The notes: generated from the letters alone by a model not told the origin. A DNA stretch of 64,000 bases from Paenibacillus sp. 1011MAR3C5 (GCF_003591485.1 NZ_QZCF01000004.1:310001-374000), one strand, 5' to 3'; shown: positions 44,423 to 54,543, counted from the first letter of the stretch. Numbers and translations: made by a program.

Positions 44423-44890
44423 ATGGAGCTGACTCATTTCAACGATCAGGGACGGGCTAAGATGGTCGATATATCGGAGAAGGATATTACGGTGCGGGAA
44501 GCGACTGCCCAGACAACCATACGAATGGCGAGCACTACGCTTGCGAGAATAAAGGAAGGCAGCATCGGCAAAGGCGACGTTCTTGCTGTCGCTCAGGTAG
44601 CCGGTATTATGGCAGCCAAAAAAACATCGGATTGGATACCCATGTGTCATCCTCTTCCGTTAACGGGTGTGAATATCGCATTCGGCGATAACGGAACGGA
44701 TGAACTTTACATAGAAGCAACGGTGAAGACAAAAGGAAAAACCGGCGTAGAGATGGAAGCTTTAACGGCTGTATCCGCTACGGCGCTTACCGTATACGAT
44801 ATGTGCAAAGCTTTACAGAAGGACATGGTTATCGGACCGACACAGCTGATGGCGAAGTCCGGGGGAAAGAGCGGGGATTATAGACGCTAA
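44423..44890 (+). CDS. moaC: Cyclic pyranopterin monophosphate synthase MoaC
   Basis: A 155-residue MoaC, which acts with MoaA to make cyclic pyranopterin monophosphate, the first molybdopterin intermediate. Conserved: the [14 protein letters not shown] start, [31 protein letters not shown] and [20 protein letters not shown] lies 8 bases before the ATG at 44423. Followed by mogA and a molybdopterin-binding protein gene; moaA, moaD and moaE are not in the window. Confidence 0.96.
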   Translation: MELTHFNDQGRAKMVDISEKDITVREATAQTTIRMASTTLARIKEGSIGKGDVLAVAQVAGIMAAKKTSDWIPMCHPLPLTGVNIAFGDNGTDELYIEATVKTKGKTGVEMEALTAVSATALTVYDMCKALQKDMVIGPTQLMAKSGGKSGDYRR

Positions 44891-44928
44891 GCATACCCAT
44901 GAACGAAATAGAGAGGGAGGAACGGGAT

Positions 44929-45423
44929 ATGCAGTGGAAGGTTGCGTTGTTGACGGCTAGCGACAAAGGCTCACGGGGCGAGCGCGAGGACACGAGTGCG
45001 CAAGTGATTCGAGAGCTTGTAGAAGAAGAGCTTGGCGGAGTGATCGTAGATTATCGGATTGTGCCGGATGAACAAGACGAGATTATGGCAGCGATCATCG
45101 AGATGACGGAATATTATCAGGCTGATCTGGTGCTGACCACGGGAGGGACAGGGCTTGCGCCGCGCGATATTACGCCGGAAGCGACGCTTAAGGTCATTGA
45201 CCGGGAAGTTCCCGGCCTCGCTGAAGCGATGAGGATGGGCGCCCTGCATAAGACGAGACGGGCGATGCTGTCCAGAGGCGTCTGCGGTATCCGCGGCAGC
45301 TCGCTGATCGTGAATCTTCCGGGCAGTCCCAAAGGCGTTCATGAGAGTCTCATGGCGATCATGGATCAGCTGCCTCACGCGCTTGCTATTCTATCGGGCC
45401 AGCATGGGGATCATAACGCATGA
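44929..45423 (+). CDS. mogA: Molybdopterin adenylyltransferase MogA/MoaB
   Basis: A 164-residue MoCF-domain protein that adenylylates molybdopterin. Conserved: LTTGGTGLAPRDITPEATL near residue 70, MRMGALHKTRRAMLSRGVCG and the NLPGSPKGVHESL C-terminal motif. GGAGGAACGGGAT precedes Met at 44929. Its stop overlaps the start of the following gene (ATGA). It could be called moaB by some annotation schemes. Confidence 0.92.
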   Translation: MQWKVALLTASDKGSRGEREDTSAQVIRELVEEELGGVIVDYRIVPDEQDEIMAAIIEMTEYYQADLVLTTGGTGLAPRDITPEATLKVIDREVPGLAEAMRMGALHKTRRAMLSRGVCGIRGSSLIVNLPGSPKGVHESLMAIMDQLPHALAILSGQHGDHNA

Positions 45424-46478
45424 AAAAGACAGAAAAGTCGATCGATAAAGATATAGGTGAATCCACTGGTATGAAAACGAAGTTGAAGGAAGTGCGGGTT
45501 CAGGATGCGATCGGACTCAGGCTAGCTCATGACCTGACCCAAATCATCCCGGGAACATTCAAGGGAAGGCTGTTCAAGCGCGGACATGCTATTACCGAAG
45601 CAGATATTCCAAGCCTGCTCGATATCGGCAAGGAGCATATCTACATCATGGAGCTGGACGAAGAGGAGCTTCACGAGGATGATGCCGCAATTCGCATGGC
45701 TAAGGCGCTTGCGGATGAATCGCTCCTGCTGACTGAGCCCCATGAGGGAAAGGTTAGCATTAAGTCGCCCATTATGGGAATCACGCATATTGCCAAGGAA
45801 GTTGTCGAAGCGATTAACGGAATTGGCGAGATTGCGCTGGCTACGGTGAAGACGGACGCTGTTGTGACAGAAGGCAGCCCGCTTGCGGCAACCCGAGCGA
45901 TTCCGCTAGTCGTCTCGAAGAATAAAGTCGAGGAAGTAGAGCGGATCGCTGCGAAGTACTGGGAGCAGCACAGGAAGGCGCCGCTGCAGGTTCGGCCATT
46001 TCGCAAGCTGAGAGCAGGTCTGCTTACGACGGGCGGAGAAGTCTATCACGGGAGAATACAGGATAAATTCGGCCCGGCTGTTGCGGAGAAGCTGCGTGCG
46101 CTAGGCTCTGAAGTGGCCGAGCAGCGGTTCGCACCGGACGATCGACAAATAATTGTCAAGGAAATACACTATTTGCTGAGCCAAGGGTATGATATGATAC
46201 TGGTAACTGGCGGGATGTCGGTGGATCCCGATGATCGTACGCCTGGCGCTATTGCGGCGGCCGGAGCCGATATTGTGAGCTATGGAACGCCAATGCTGCC
46301 GGGATCAATGCTGCTGATAGGTTACATAGGCGAGATTCCGATTATGGGCTTGCCCGGTTGTGTGATGCATGACCCGTATACATCCTTCGACGTGCTGCTG
46401 CCCAAGCTATTGGCAGGGGACCGGATTGTCCGCGAGGATATCGTAGGTCTGGGATACGGCGGATTGCTTGGCCGCTGA
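45420..46478 (+). CDS. Molybdopterin-binding protein (MoeA-like)
   Basis: A 352-residue protein. The C-terminal half has the MoCF/MoeA fold: LTTGGEVYHGRIQDKF, VTGGMSVDPDDRTPGAI and MGLPGCVMHD. The N-terminal half lacks a clear canonical MoeA domain. It may insert molybdate or bind the cofactor. It starts at ATG 45420, overlapping the mogA stop; Met at 45471 after AGGTGAATCC is an alternative that would skip an odd charged N terminus. Last gene of the moaC-mogA cluster, followed by tatA. Confidence 0.8.
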   Translation: MKKTEKSIDKDIGESTGMKTKLKEVRVQDAIGLRLAHDLTQIIPGTFKGRLFKRGHAITEADIPSLLDIGKEHIYIMELDEEELHEDDAAIRMAKALADESLLLTEPHEGKVSIKSPIMGITHIAKEVVEAINGIGEIALATVKTDAVVTEGSPLAATRAIPLVVSKNKVEEVERIAAKYWEQHRKAPLQVRPFRKLRAGLLTTGGEVYHGRIQDKFGPAVAEKLRALGSEVAEQRFAPDDRQIIVKEIHYLLSQGYDMILVTGGMSVDPDDRTPGAIAAAGADIVSYGTPMLPGSMLLIGYIGEIPIMGLPGCVMHDPYTSFDVLLPKLLAGDRIVREDIVGLGYGGLLGR

Positions 46479-46492
46479 GAGTGGCGGCATGG

Positions 46493-46521
46493 TTGAATGA
46501 GTTTTTTATATGTCCTATACT
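46493..46521 (+). promoter_or_regulatory. Sigma-A promoter of tatA
   Basis: TTGAAT, 17-base spacer, TATACT, 32 bases upstream of the tatA start. Confidence 0.6.
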
Positions 46522-46553
46522 AGTATAGAAATTCAGATGTGGAGGTTTGACCT

Positions 46554-46787
46554 ATGGGTGGTATTGGCGCTACTGGTATTATTCTGCTAGTGTTGGTTGC
46601 ACTATTGTTGTTTGGACCGAACAAGTTGCCCGAATTGGGACGCGCTTTCGGCAAGACGCTTCGCGAATTTAAATCCGGCGCTCGTGATATCATGGACGAC
46701 AATGATCGCAGAGATTCGGACAAAAATCGCACCGAAGTGAACCGGTCGGAACATAACGAGAAGGAAAATAAGCGGCTTCCGGACTAA
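46554..46787 (+). CDS. tatA: Twin-arginine translocase subunit TatA
   Basis: A 77-residue protein with one N-terminal membrane segment (IGATGIILLVLVALLLFG), the FGPNKLPELGRAFGKTLREF amphipathic helix and a charged disordered tail. TGGAGGTTTGACCT precedes the ATG. Together with tatC it forms a minimal TatA-TatC system, as in many Bacillales. A hairpin terminator overlaps its stop codon. Placing next to molybdopterin genes fits export of folded molybdoenzymes. Confidence 0.95.
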   Translation: MGGIGATGIILLVLVALLLFGPNKLPELGRAFGKTLREFKSGARDIMDDNDRRDSDKNRTEVNRSEHNEKENKRLPD

Positions 46788-46805
46788 TCGGGCCCGCTTT
46801 TTTCT
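46770..46805 (+). terminator. Terminator between tatA and tatC
   Basis: AAGCGG/CCGCTT-type outer arms with an inner CCG/CGG stem are followed by TTTTTT. It spans the tatA stop codon and may attenuate tatC. Confidence 0.6.
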
Positions 46806-46841
46806 TGTTCAAGACTGGGGAGAAAGGAGCAGCATATTGGC

Positions 46842-47642
46842 ATGACGAAAGAGAAAACCGACGGAGCTGCGACTTCGCGCAAGAAGCTTATTCGCGAAGA
46901 GGGATTGATGCCCCTGCTAGAGCACCTGGGAGAGTTTCGGAAGCGCCTCATCTATGTCATGATCGTGCTTACACTGAGCCTCGTGCTAGGGATTGTCATT
47001 GCTGAGCCAGCTTATGATTTCCTAATGAGCCAAAAACCGGCCAATACGCTTAGCCTACATACGTTCTCGCTATGGGACGGCATTGGGATGTACATGAAAA
47101 TCGCGTTTGTGATCGCTCTTGTTGTGACACTTCCGTTCATAGCCTTCCAGCTATGGTCTTTCGTGAAGCCGGCGCTAAAGCCGCATGAGCAGCGATCTAC
47201 GCTGAAGTATGTTCCGTTCGCGCTTATCATGTTTTTGATAGGATTGGCATTTTCTTATTTTGTCGTTTTTCCGCTTGCCTTCAACTTTACCCGCACCATC
47301 GCGGGTCATTTGAATCTGGAGGAAACGTACGGCATCGTTCAATATTTTTCCTTTATGTTCGGGATCCTTATTCCGATTTCGCTATTGTTCGAGCTGCCTC
47401 TTCTGATCATGTTCCTGACGGCAATCCGGATTCTTAATCCGAAGCGGCTCCGCAAGATGCGCCGATTGGCTTATTTCATCTTGGCTATTATCGGCGTTGT
47501 GGTGACGCCACCGGACTTTATATCAGACATACTAGTTATTATTCCGCTCATAGCATTGTACGAGCTTAGCTTGTTTATGTCCGACGTGGTCTACAAGAAG
47601 CAGCAGATTGCGGATGCGAAGTGGCGGGAACAGGAAGAATAA
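46842..47642 (+). CDS. tatC: Sec-independent protein translocase TatC
   Basis: A 266-residue membrane protein with six hydrophobic segments. The N-terminal MPLLEHLGEFRKRLI signature of TatC is present, with LLEHL and the conserved Glu, followed by the cytoplasmic loop PFIAFQLWSFVKPALKPHE and the VTPPDFISD loop. It recognises twin-arginine signal peptides and works with TatA. It starts at ATG 46842 after AAAGGAGCAGCATATTGGC, 54 bases after tatA, with a terminator between. Confidence 0.96.
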   Translation: MTKEKTDGAATSRKKLIREEGLMPLLEHLGEFRKRLIYVMIVLTLSLVLGIVIAEPAYDFLMSQKPANTLSLHTFSLWDGIGMYMKIAFVIALVVTLPFIAFQLWSFVKPALKPHEQRSTLKYVPFALIMFLIGLAFSYFVVFPLAFNFTRTIAGHLNLEETYGIVQYFSFMFGILIPISLLFELPLLIMFLTAIRILNPKRLRKMRRLAYFILAIIGVVVTPPDFISDILVIIPLIALYELSLFMSDVVYKKQQIADAKWREQEE

Positions 47643-47670
47643 CAGGGCGAAGCCCGGCATAGCTTACAGA

Positions 47671-47703
47671 AGATCTGTCGTGATTGCGACAGGTCTTTTT
47701 TTG
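47671..47703 (+). terminator. Terminator after tatC
   Basis: AGATCTGTCG pairs with CGACAGGTCT, followed by seven T. Confidence 0.75.
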
Positions 47704-47706
47704 TTC

Positions 47707-47762
47707 TTGACAGATCGATAGGTAAGGAACATAATTTAAACGAACGTTTTAAACAAATGTTT
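47707..47762 (+). promoter_or_regulatory. Promoter and probable TetR operator of the DUF3533-tetR operon
   Basis: TTGACA (47707), 17-base spacer, CATAAT (47730-47735). Right after the -10 come two direct copies of an imperfect inverted repeat, AAAC-n4-GTTT: 47738-47749 and 47751-47762. The position over the transcription start fits repression by the TetR protein encoded downstream. Confidence 0.7.
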
Positions 47763-47788
47763 AATATATAAAAACAGGAGTGGAGTCC

Positions 47789-48958
47789 ATGAAATCAGCC
47801 ATACAAGCTTTTATGAAGAGGCCTACGACATGGGTGGGCATTATTACGGCATTTATGTTCCAAATCATTTTCGCAGTCATCTGGATGACAGGTTATAATG
47901 GAGTAACGGATCGTGTGGATCAGCTTCGAATTGCGGTTGTGAACGAAGACACGGCTATGGGGCAGCAGATTGCCGCCAATCTGGCAGAGAAGCTCCCATT
48001 CGATATCGTTCAGAGCGCGTCTTTGGAGGAAGCGAGAGCCGATCTGAATGAGCGCGAGATTCAGATGGTGCTGCATATCTCAGCAAGCTTCAGCGAGCAA
48101 GTGGGCAAGCCTGGAGAGCAGGCTGATCTACACTATTACTTGAATGAATCCAATCCTGCGTTGATCAAAAGCATGATGAGCAGCGTAGCATCTCAAATAA
48201 CGGCCGAAGTGAATCGCACAGCCGTCACGATGGGCATTCAGAAGACGCTGACCGGCATGCAGATGCCGGACGATCAGGCGGCATCGACTGCGCCACTCCT
48301 AGCAGAACGGGTTAAGGGCGTTGTCGAGTCGTCCAATGTTGTCGAAGGCATGAACAACCAAATGGTGCCAATGATGCTGGTGCTCGCTTCTTATGTCGGA
48401 GCCATGATTATGGGGATGAACCTGGAGCAATCGTCGATGGCGACAGCCGCCAGTGTAAGCAAATGGAGACGGTTCGGCACAAGAGCGATCATTAATGTGG
48501 TTTCTTCTGTCCTAGTTTCCTTGGTAGGTGCCGCTCTGCTCGTAGCTCTGGGGGGACAGCTCGATCACGGGTTCCTGTATTTGTGGGGATTCCAATGCTT
48601 GTTCCTGCTAACCTTTATGTTCGTCTCTCAAATGTTCCTGTTCTTGTTCGGCATGGCCGGCATGCTGTTCAACATTATGCTGCTGTCGGCGCAGCTCGTA
48701 TCCTCGGGTGCGATCGTGCCCCGCGAGCTGCTTTCGAACTTCTATACCGGACTCGGCGAGTGGCTGCCGGCTACGTACGCGGTTGACGGGACGATGAATA
48801 TCCTGTTCGGCGGTCCGGGCGTAAGCTCTGATGCCGGAATGCTCGTGGCTATCGCCTTGGCAGCTATTGCAGTCAGCGCTATCGCTGTATTCGCGAAAGG
48901 GCGGCAGGCGGTTCGCCAGCCGCAGGTTGCGATAGCGAGTCAGCGCAAAGATAAGTAA
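47789..48958 (+). CDS. ABC-2/YhgE-Pip-like membrane protein (DUF3533)
   Basis: A 389-residue membrane protein: TM1 (about 14-34), a large extracytoplasmic domain (35-195, with IAVVNEDTAMGQQIAANLAE) and a C-terminal block of five membrane segments (SYVGAMIMGMNLEQS to AIAVFAKG). This matches the ABC-2-permease-like, Pip/DUF3533 family, which includes self-contained exporters and phage-receptor-like proteins. It is followed after 26 bases by a tetR gene, so a toxic-compound efflux role under TetR control is likely. AGGAG is 8 bases before the ATG at 47789; the substrate is unknown. Confidence 0.82.
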   Translation: MKSAIQAFMKRPTTWVGIITAFMFQIIFAVIWMTGYNGVTDRVDQLRIAVVNEDTAMGQQIAANLAEKLPFDIVQSASLEEARADLNEREIQMVLHISASFSEQVGKPGEQADLHYYLNESNPALIKSMMSSVASQITAEVNRTAVTMGIQKTLTGMQMPDDQAASTAPLLAERVKGVVESSNVVEGMNNQMVPMMLVLASYVGAMIMGMNLEQSSMATAASVSKWRRFGTRAIINVVSSVLVSLVGAALLVALGGQLDHGFLYLWGFQCLFLLTFMFVSQMFLFLFGMAGMLFNIMLLSAQLVSSGAIVPRELLSNFYTGLGEWLPATYAVDGTMNILFGGPGVSSDAGMLVAIALAAIAVSAIAVFAKGRQAVRQPQVAIASQRKDK

Positions 48959-48984
48959 GCGACAACGATTATCGGAGGTTGATT

Positions 48985-49578
48985 ATGACATTAGCCGAAG
49001 AACATGATATTAAACAACGGATTCTGCTTGCGGCGAAAAAGCTGTTTGCGCTTCAAGGATTCGACGGTACGACAATCAGACAGATTTGCGAGGAGGCAAG
49101 CGCCAATGTGGCGCTTGTCTCGTATCATTTCGGCGGGAAAGAAAATTTATTTGGCGCGCTTTTCGAGAACTTTTTTCCAAATCAAAAAATCGCTTCCATC
49201 GACCCGAGCTTTCATCCCGTTGAAGGAGTCAGGCTGGTCATACGCGAAGTGACGCTGTATCGGCATTCGGAGCCGCAGTTGATCAGTATTATTCAGCAGG
49301 AGATCATTCTGAATACGCCGCGGATCCAAAAGATTCGTGAGCATGTCATGCCGATGTGGCAGATGCTCAGACATTGGATGGAGGAGGGACGCAGGCAGGG
49401 GTATTTTGCTTTCCGTTCGCTCGATTCGGCATTCATGTCGGTAACGGGTACGCTGCTTTTCCATCGGGATCAGGAGTATTGGATGCTTCTTCGCGAAGAC
49501 AAGAAGCCGGACGTGGAGACGCTGGCCGAAGATTTGACGGACTTTATTCTGTATGGCTTGCGCTACAACGGGCAATGA
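48985..49578 (+). CDS. TetR/AcrR-family transcriptional repressor
   Basis: A 197-residue regulator with an N-terminal TetR helix-turn-helix (ILLAAKKLFALQGFDGTTIRQICEEA, then VALVSYHFGGKENLF, the classic TetR pattern) and an all-helical ligand-binding C-terminal domain. CGGAGG lies six bases before the ATG at 48985. It is co-transcribed with the DUF3533 gene and probably represses it at the repeated AAAC-n4-GTTT sites at 47738-47762. Confidence 0.92.
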   Translation: MTLAEEHDIKQRILLAAKKLFALQGFDGTTIRQICEEASANVALVSYHFGGKENLFGALFENFFPNQKIASIDPSFHPVEGVRLVIREVTLYRHSEPQLISIIQQEIILNTPRIQKIREHVMPMWQMLRHWMEEGRRQGYFAFRSLDSAFMSVTGTLLFHRDQEYWMLLREDKKPDVETLAEDLTDFILYGLRYNGQ

Positions 49579-49653
49579 CGCAGCGGCTAGAGGTTTGCAG
49601 ACGGGCAAGCGGACAAACTGGTGTAAAAATCCTGCAAAAATAGAGCCAGGCAC

Positions 49654-49682
49654 TTGAAATCAATCGCAAAAATGAGTATGAT
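49654..49682 (+). promoter_or_regulatory. groESL sigma-A promoter
   Basis: TTGAAA, 17-base spacer, TATGAT, just upstream of the CIRCE element. Confidence 0.75.
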
Positions 49683-49693
49683 AAAAATGGTTG

Positions 49694-49720
49694 TTAGCAC
49701 TACACGCTTATGAGTGCTAA
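49694..49720 (+). promoter_or_regulatory. CIRCE element (HrcA operator) of groESL
   Basis: TTAGCACTA, 9-base spacer, GAGTGCTAA: it differs from the CIRCE consensus by one base in the left arm (A for C). HrcA should repress groESL here. Confidence 0.93.
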
Positions 49721-49763
49721 CGAATTTACAATAAGTGACAAATTTAGAAGGAGGCTATTTTCA

Positions 49764-50045
49764 ATGATCAAACCTTTGGGTGAACGCGTATTGATCGAAC
49801 CAATCGCGAAGGAAGAAACAACTGCGAGCGGCATCGTGCTGCCGGATACGGCTAAGGAAAAGCCGCAAGAAGGCAAAGTAGTGGCTGTGGGCAGCGGCAC
49901 GCTGAAAGACGGTGTTCGCGTAGCATTGGAAGTAAAAGAAGGCGACCGCGTTCTGTTCTCCAAATATGCGGGCACAGAAATCAAATATGAAGGCAAAGAA
50001 TATTTGATTATGAAGGAAAGCGACATTCACGCGATTTTCGGCTAA
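49764..50045 (+). CDS. groES: Co-chaperonin GroES
   Basis: A 93-residue Gro[14 protein letters not shown] start, the mobile loop [21 protein letters not shown], and a C-terminal [32 protein letters not shown] precedes the ATG. The frame is open to 49710, but that region lies in the leader. It is the first gene of groESL under HrcA/CIRCE control. Confidence 0.98.
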   Translation: MIKPLGERVLIEPIAKEETTASGIVLPDTAKEKPQEGKVVAVGSGTLKDGVRVALEVKEGDRVLFSKYAGTEIKYEGKEYLIMKESDIHAIFG

Positions 50046-50091
50046 GTTCGCGTACACATACTTAATCTCTAATCCAAATTTCGGGAGGTAA

Positions 50092-51735
<1,644 letters not shown>

Positions 51736-51740
51736 TAAAT

Positions 51741-51785
51741 CATTATCGAAGTAATTCGATAATGAGCGACCGCGCTCAAGCGGTC
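51741..51785 (+). terminator. Two successive hairpins after groEL
   Basis: A perfect 10-bp stem CATTATCGAA/TTCGATAATG (51741-51764) is followed by GACCGC/GCGGTC (51768-51785). There is no strong T-run; they may stabilise or attenuate the groESL transcript. Confidence 0.5.
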
Positions 51786-51852
51786 GATTTCACGCGATGG
51801 AGCTGGAAATCGCTCCATGCGGCAATCATCAGCTATACCCTGATATACCAAG

Positions 51853-51882
51853 AAACGGGACCTTTAAGGGGTCCCGTTTTTT
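51853..51882 (+). terminator. Strong terminator downstream of groEL
   Basis: AAACGGGACC pairs with GGGGTCCCGTTT, followed by T residues. Confidence 0.85.
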
Positions 51883-51943
51883 GATAGTAAATTCTAATAG
51901 CTTATTGCTTGCGGAACAGATACCTTTTAAGCGGGGAATAGTG

Positions 51944-52639
51944 ATGAAAAAAAACTCGAAGCAAATTTTTAAGAAAAAATGGTACTTATTTATGCTTCCG
52001 ATTATTTTCCCGATCATTGTAAGTCAATTCATTCGGTTGCCGTTTGGTAATTGGACAATTGGGGGAGAAGATTCGTGGGTTAGTTTTTTTGGAAGCTATC
52101 TTGGTGGTATTATTGGAGGATTAATTACGCTGTATGTATTTAAAAAGACTATCGATAATCAGTCGGAAATTGAGAAAAGGTTACGGTCTGAGCAGGAGGA
52201 ATTAAGAAAGCTATCTATTAGACCTTATTTCACTGCACGGATAGTTCATTCAATCGATCATAACGAATACGTTTTCGAAACTGCATATCTGCCTCTAACA
52301 GAGGAGATCTTTGAGGCGGCCGAGGATATTTCTTTCATCAAACTTGAGAATGTGGGAATGGGAAATGCAGTAGGGATAAAGTTTTATGCAGATGCAGGTT
52401 ATTATATGGAAATGGGTCTTGATCCTGTAGCTTTGAAAGTTGGAGGGTCGATGGTAGTCCATTTAAATGTTTTGGGTAAATTAGACGGTGATATTTTTAC
52501 AATGAAGTTGAGGTACACTGATCTTTTAGGAAATCCTTATAATCAAGTGATTAAACTGTTGAAGCAGCAAGGTAAGATTTTGGTTTTATCTGTTAGTGAA
52601 CCCATACCGATAAAGGAATTTGGAATGAAAATAGAATAA
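51944..52639 (+). CDS. Hypothetical membrane protein (AT-rich accessory gene)
   Basis: A 231-residue protein with a short cytoplasmic start (MKKNSKQIFKKK), two membrane segments (residues about 13-30 and 45-67, with GSYLGGIIGGLITLYVF), a helix rich in Glu/Lys (TIDNQSEIEKRLRSEQEE) and a C-terminal soluble domain. No family recognised. The DNA is clearly more AT-rich than the neighbouring genes. AAGCGGGGAATAGTG precedes the ATG. It lies alone between a terminator and an untranslated gap, which suggests a recently acquired gene. Confidence 0.7.
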   Translation: MKKNSKQIFKKKWYLFMLPIIFPIIVSQFIRLPFGNWTIGGEDSWVSFFGSYLGGIIGGLITLYVFKKTIDNQSEIEKRLRSEQEELRKLSIRPYFTARIVHSIDHNEYVFETAYLPLTEEIFEAAEDISFIKLENVGMGNAVGIKFYADAGYYMEMGLDPVALKVGGSMVVHLNVLGKLDGDIFTMKLRYTDLLGNPYNQVIKLLKQQGKILVLSVSEPIPIKEFGMKIE

Positions 52640-52858
52640 GCTCTATTAAATTGAGCGATCGATTTCAACAAAATCTAGAATTATAAATCACGGAGGGTCT
52701 CTTGTCATAAACCACTACCGTGTGAACGGTTTGAAAGGAATAGTTGATGGCAACAGCGGCAAAGGCTCGTGGCATGCAAGCAGCGATCAATAGAGCGTAA
52801 ATAGCGGTAAGAATCAAACGTTTGCTGCAAAGCTCCGGACTACATCTTGCCGACAAAA

Positions 52859-52905
52859 GAGAGGCTTTGTACTCGTTCAACTGAACGATACAAAACCTCT
52901 TTTTG
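52859..52905 (-). terminator. Terminator of the DUF368 gene, bidirectional
   Basis: Read leftwards, AGAGGTTTTGTATCGTTC pairs with GAACGAGTACAAAGCCTCT; a T-run exists on both strands. Confidence 0.65.
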
Positions 52906-52915
52906 GTTAGAAAAA

Positions 52916-53731
52916 TTAAGCTTTTTTTCTTAAGCTGAACAGCAGCGTGGTGGCAATGCCAAGGACAAAGGTCAAAACACATAACATCAGTGTGCTTGTT
53001 TCATCCGCCAACCCAGGGTACATGACCGCCACGGAGCCCATAATCATCCCGATCATAAGGGCGTAGGTCACATTGGCATAATGGGCCAGCAGGGCGCGAA
53101 TCGCTTTGCTGCTCACAACGAAACCGATGATTACGCCGGCACCAATTACTGCGATAAGCAAGAAGTCCAGCGAGGACAGCGCATGTATCGCGGTCGGGTA
53201 TACGCCGATGATCAGAAGTACGAAGGAACCGCTGATGCCGGGCAACAGCATGGCCATGCTGGCGAGCCAGCCCGAGAAGAACAGGCCAAGAAGCGTTAAG
53301 ACCGAGCGATCCTCAATCGGCAATCCTGTTTTATCGGCGTTAAAGAAGGCGAGAGAGGCGATAAGCGCGCCTGAAATGATCAGCAGAATGACATGAACCG
53401 GGCGAAAGTTCTTTCTTGCCTCGGATTGATGCAGCAGCAGCGGCAATACGCCGATGACAAGACCGATAAAGAAAAATTGCGTCGGCTCATAGTGATGCTC
53501 CAATAAATATTTGATGAGACGGCTGAAAATAAGCAAGGCTGATCCCATGCCGACGGCTAGCGGGATCAGGAATCCGATCTGGCGTCTCCAATTTTTGCTG
53601 AAAAATCCGCTGATTGCTGCAAGCAGCCGTTCATAAATGCCTAACATGACGGCAATCGTGCCGCCGCTTATTCCGGGAACAAGATCGGAAATGCCCATAA
53701 GCAGCCCCCGGTAAAGATTCCTCCACTCCAC
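52916..53731 (-). CDS. DUF368 membrane protein (polyprenyl-phosphate translocase family)
   Basis: A 271-residue protein with about nine membrane segments. Signature GISDLVPGISGGTIAVMLGIYERLL at the N terminus and a second internal GISGSFVLLIIGVYPTAI, as in DUF368. Members of DUF368 (PopT) and DedA have been reported as undecaprenyl-phosphate flippases that return the lipid carrier to the cytoplasmic side. The start ATG is preceded by GGAGGGAATGAAACACAGTG, with spacing of about 12. It converges with the AT-rich hypothetical. Confidence 0.9.
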   Translation of the reverse strand: MEWRNLYRGLLMGISDLVPGISGGTIAVMLGIYERLLAAISGFFSKNWRRQIGFLIPLAVGMGSALLIFSRLIKYLLEHHYEPTQFFFIGLVIGVLPLLLHQSEARKNFRPVHVILLIISGALIASLAFFNADKTGLPIEDRSVLTLLGLFFSGWLASMAMLLPGISGSFVLLIIGVYPTAIHALSSLDFLLIAVIGAGVIIGFVVSSKAIRALLAHYANVTYALMIGMIMGSVAVMYPGLADETSTLMLCVLTFVLGIATTLLFSLRKKA

Positions 53732-53895
53732 TGTGTTTCATTCCCTCCTTTATAATCTGGTCTATCGTATCCTATTTTGGAAGGGGGATCAACACCAATA
53801 TTGACGAAATCGCGAACTTCATTGAAACATTGTCAACGAAAATATCGCTTCACACGAACATGAAGGAAAAGAAGAGTAGGATTAGAGGCTATCGT

Positions 53896-54543
53896 CTAGT
53901 TGAAGAACGAAGGGTTTTTCAGGTGGAGTTTTTGTGCCACATGATTTACGGCAATCGCGTCATCAATATAACCGAGCGGGAAAATATAATCTGGTATCAG
54001 GTCCGTCGGGATAATAAAGTAAATCAATGCGCTTCCGATAAGCACCCGCTCCCAGGTTCCTTTATTCAGACGATACTTCGCGTACATATCTTTCAGAAAT
54101 TGTATATAGGGTCCGGCGCTTCCCGCTTTGGACAGCTTCTTATCGAACTTTTTCAGAATCATGGCCTGTCCTTCATCCGTTTGCGAGAACAACTCGTATT
54201 TGGACAGCTCCTGCTCCATATTAGCTATGCTATAGGGTTGCGTACTCAGGTTTGAGTGCGCTAATAGAGACTGAATGTCGGCAATCGATGACTGCAGATC
54301 CGTCAAGCGCGGTTCGATGGAATAACCTGCCGCGAGAAAGAGCTCCGATACCGGCAATTGGAGACATTCGGCGAACTGTTGCAGATGCTCGGGGGTTGCT
54401 TTGCGCTTCCCGTTAATAATACGTGAGATCGTGGCAGTATCGACAGCCGTGAGCTCGCTAAATTTTCGCAAAGAGAGAGAGCGCTGCTGCAGCTTGTTTT
54501 TGATAAGATCCCCCAAGGGATTCGGGCGATTCGGTTCGTTCAT
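53896..54543 (-). CDS. XRE helix-turn-helix protein with DUF1232 domain
   Basis: A 215-residue protein. The N-terminal XRE/Cro helix-turn-helix (SLSLRKFSELTAVDTATISRIINGKRKATPEHL) lies at about residues 22-70. A linker is followed by a C-terminal DUF1232 domain, with IYFIIPTDLIPDYIFPLGYIDD near the end: hydrophobic, probably membrane-associated. A DNA-binding and membrane-type domain in one protein is unusual and could couple an envelope signal to repression. It is divergent from the LCP gene across a 43-bp perfect palindrome. GGAAAGGATCG is 13 bases before the ATG; in-frame codons further up lack a site. Confidence 0.85.
   Translation of the reverse strand: MNEPNRPNPLGDLIKNKLQQRSLSLRKFSELTAVDTATISRIINGKRKATPEHLQQFAECLQLPVSELFLAAGYSIEPRLTDLQSSIADIQSLLAHSNLSTQPYSIANMEQELSKYELFSQTDEGQAMILKKFDKKLSKAGSAGPYIQFLKDMYAKYRLNKGTWERVLIGSALIYFIIPTDLIPDYIFPLGYIDDAIAVNHVAQKLHLKNPSFFN

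Noticed and set aside
52747-52800. A 17-codon ORF with AAAGGA upstream (starts MATAAKARGMQ)
   Set aside because: It is too short, with no recognisable product, and the region has other open frames of equal merit. It is possibly a decayed gene.
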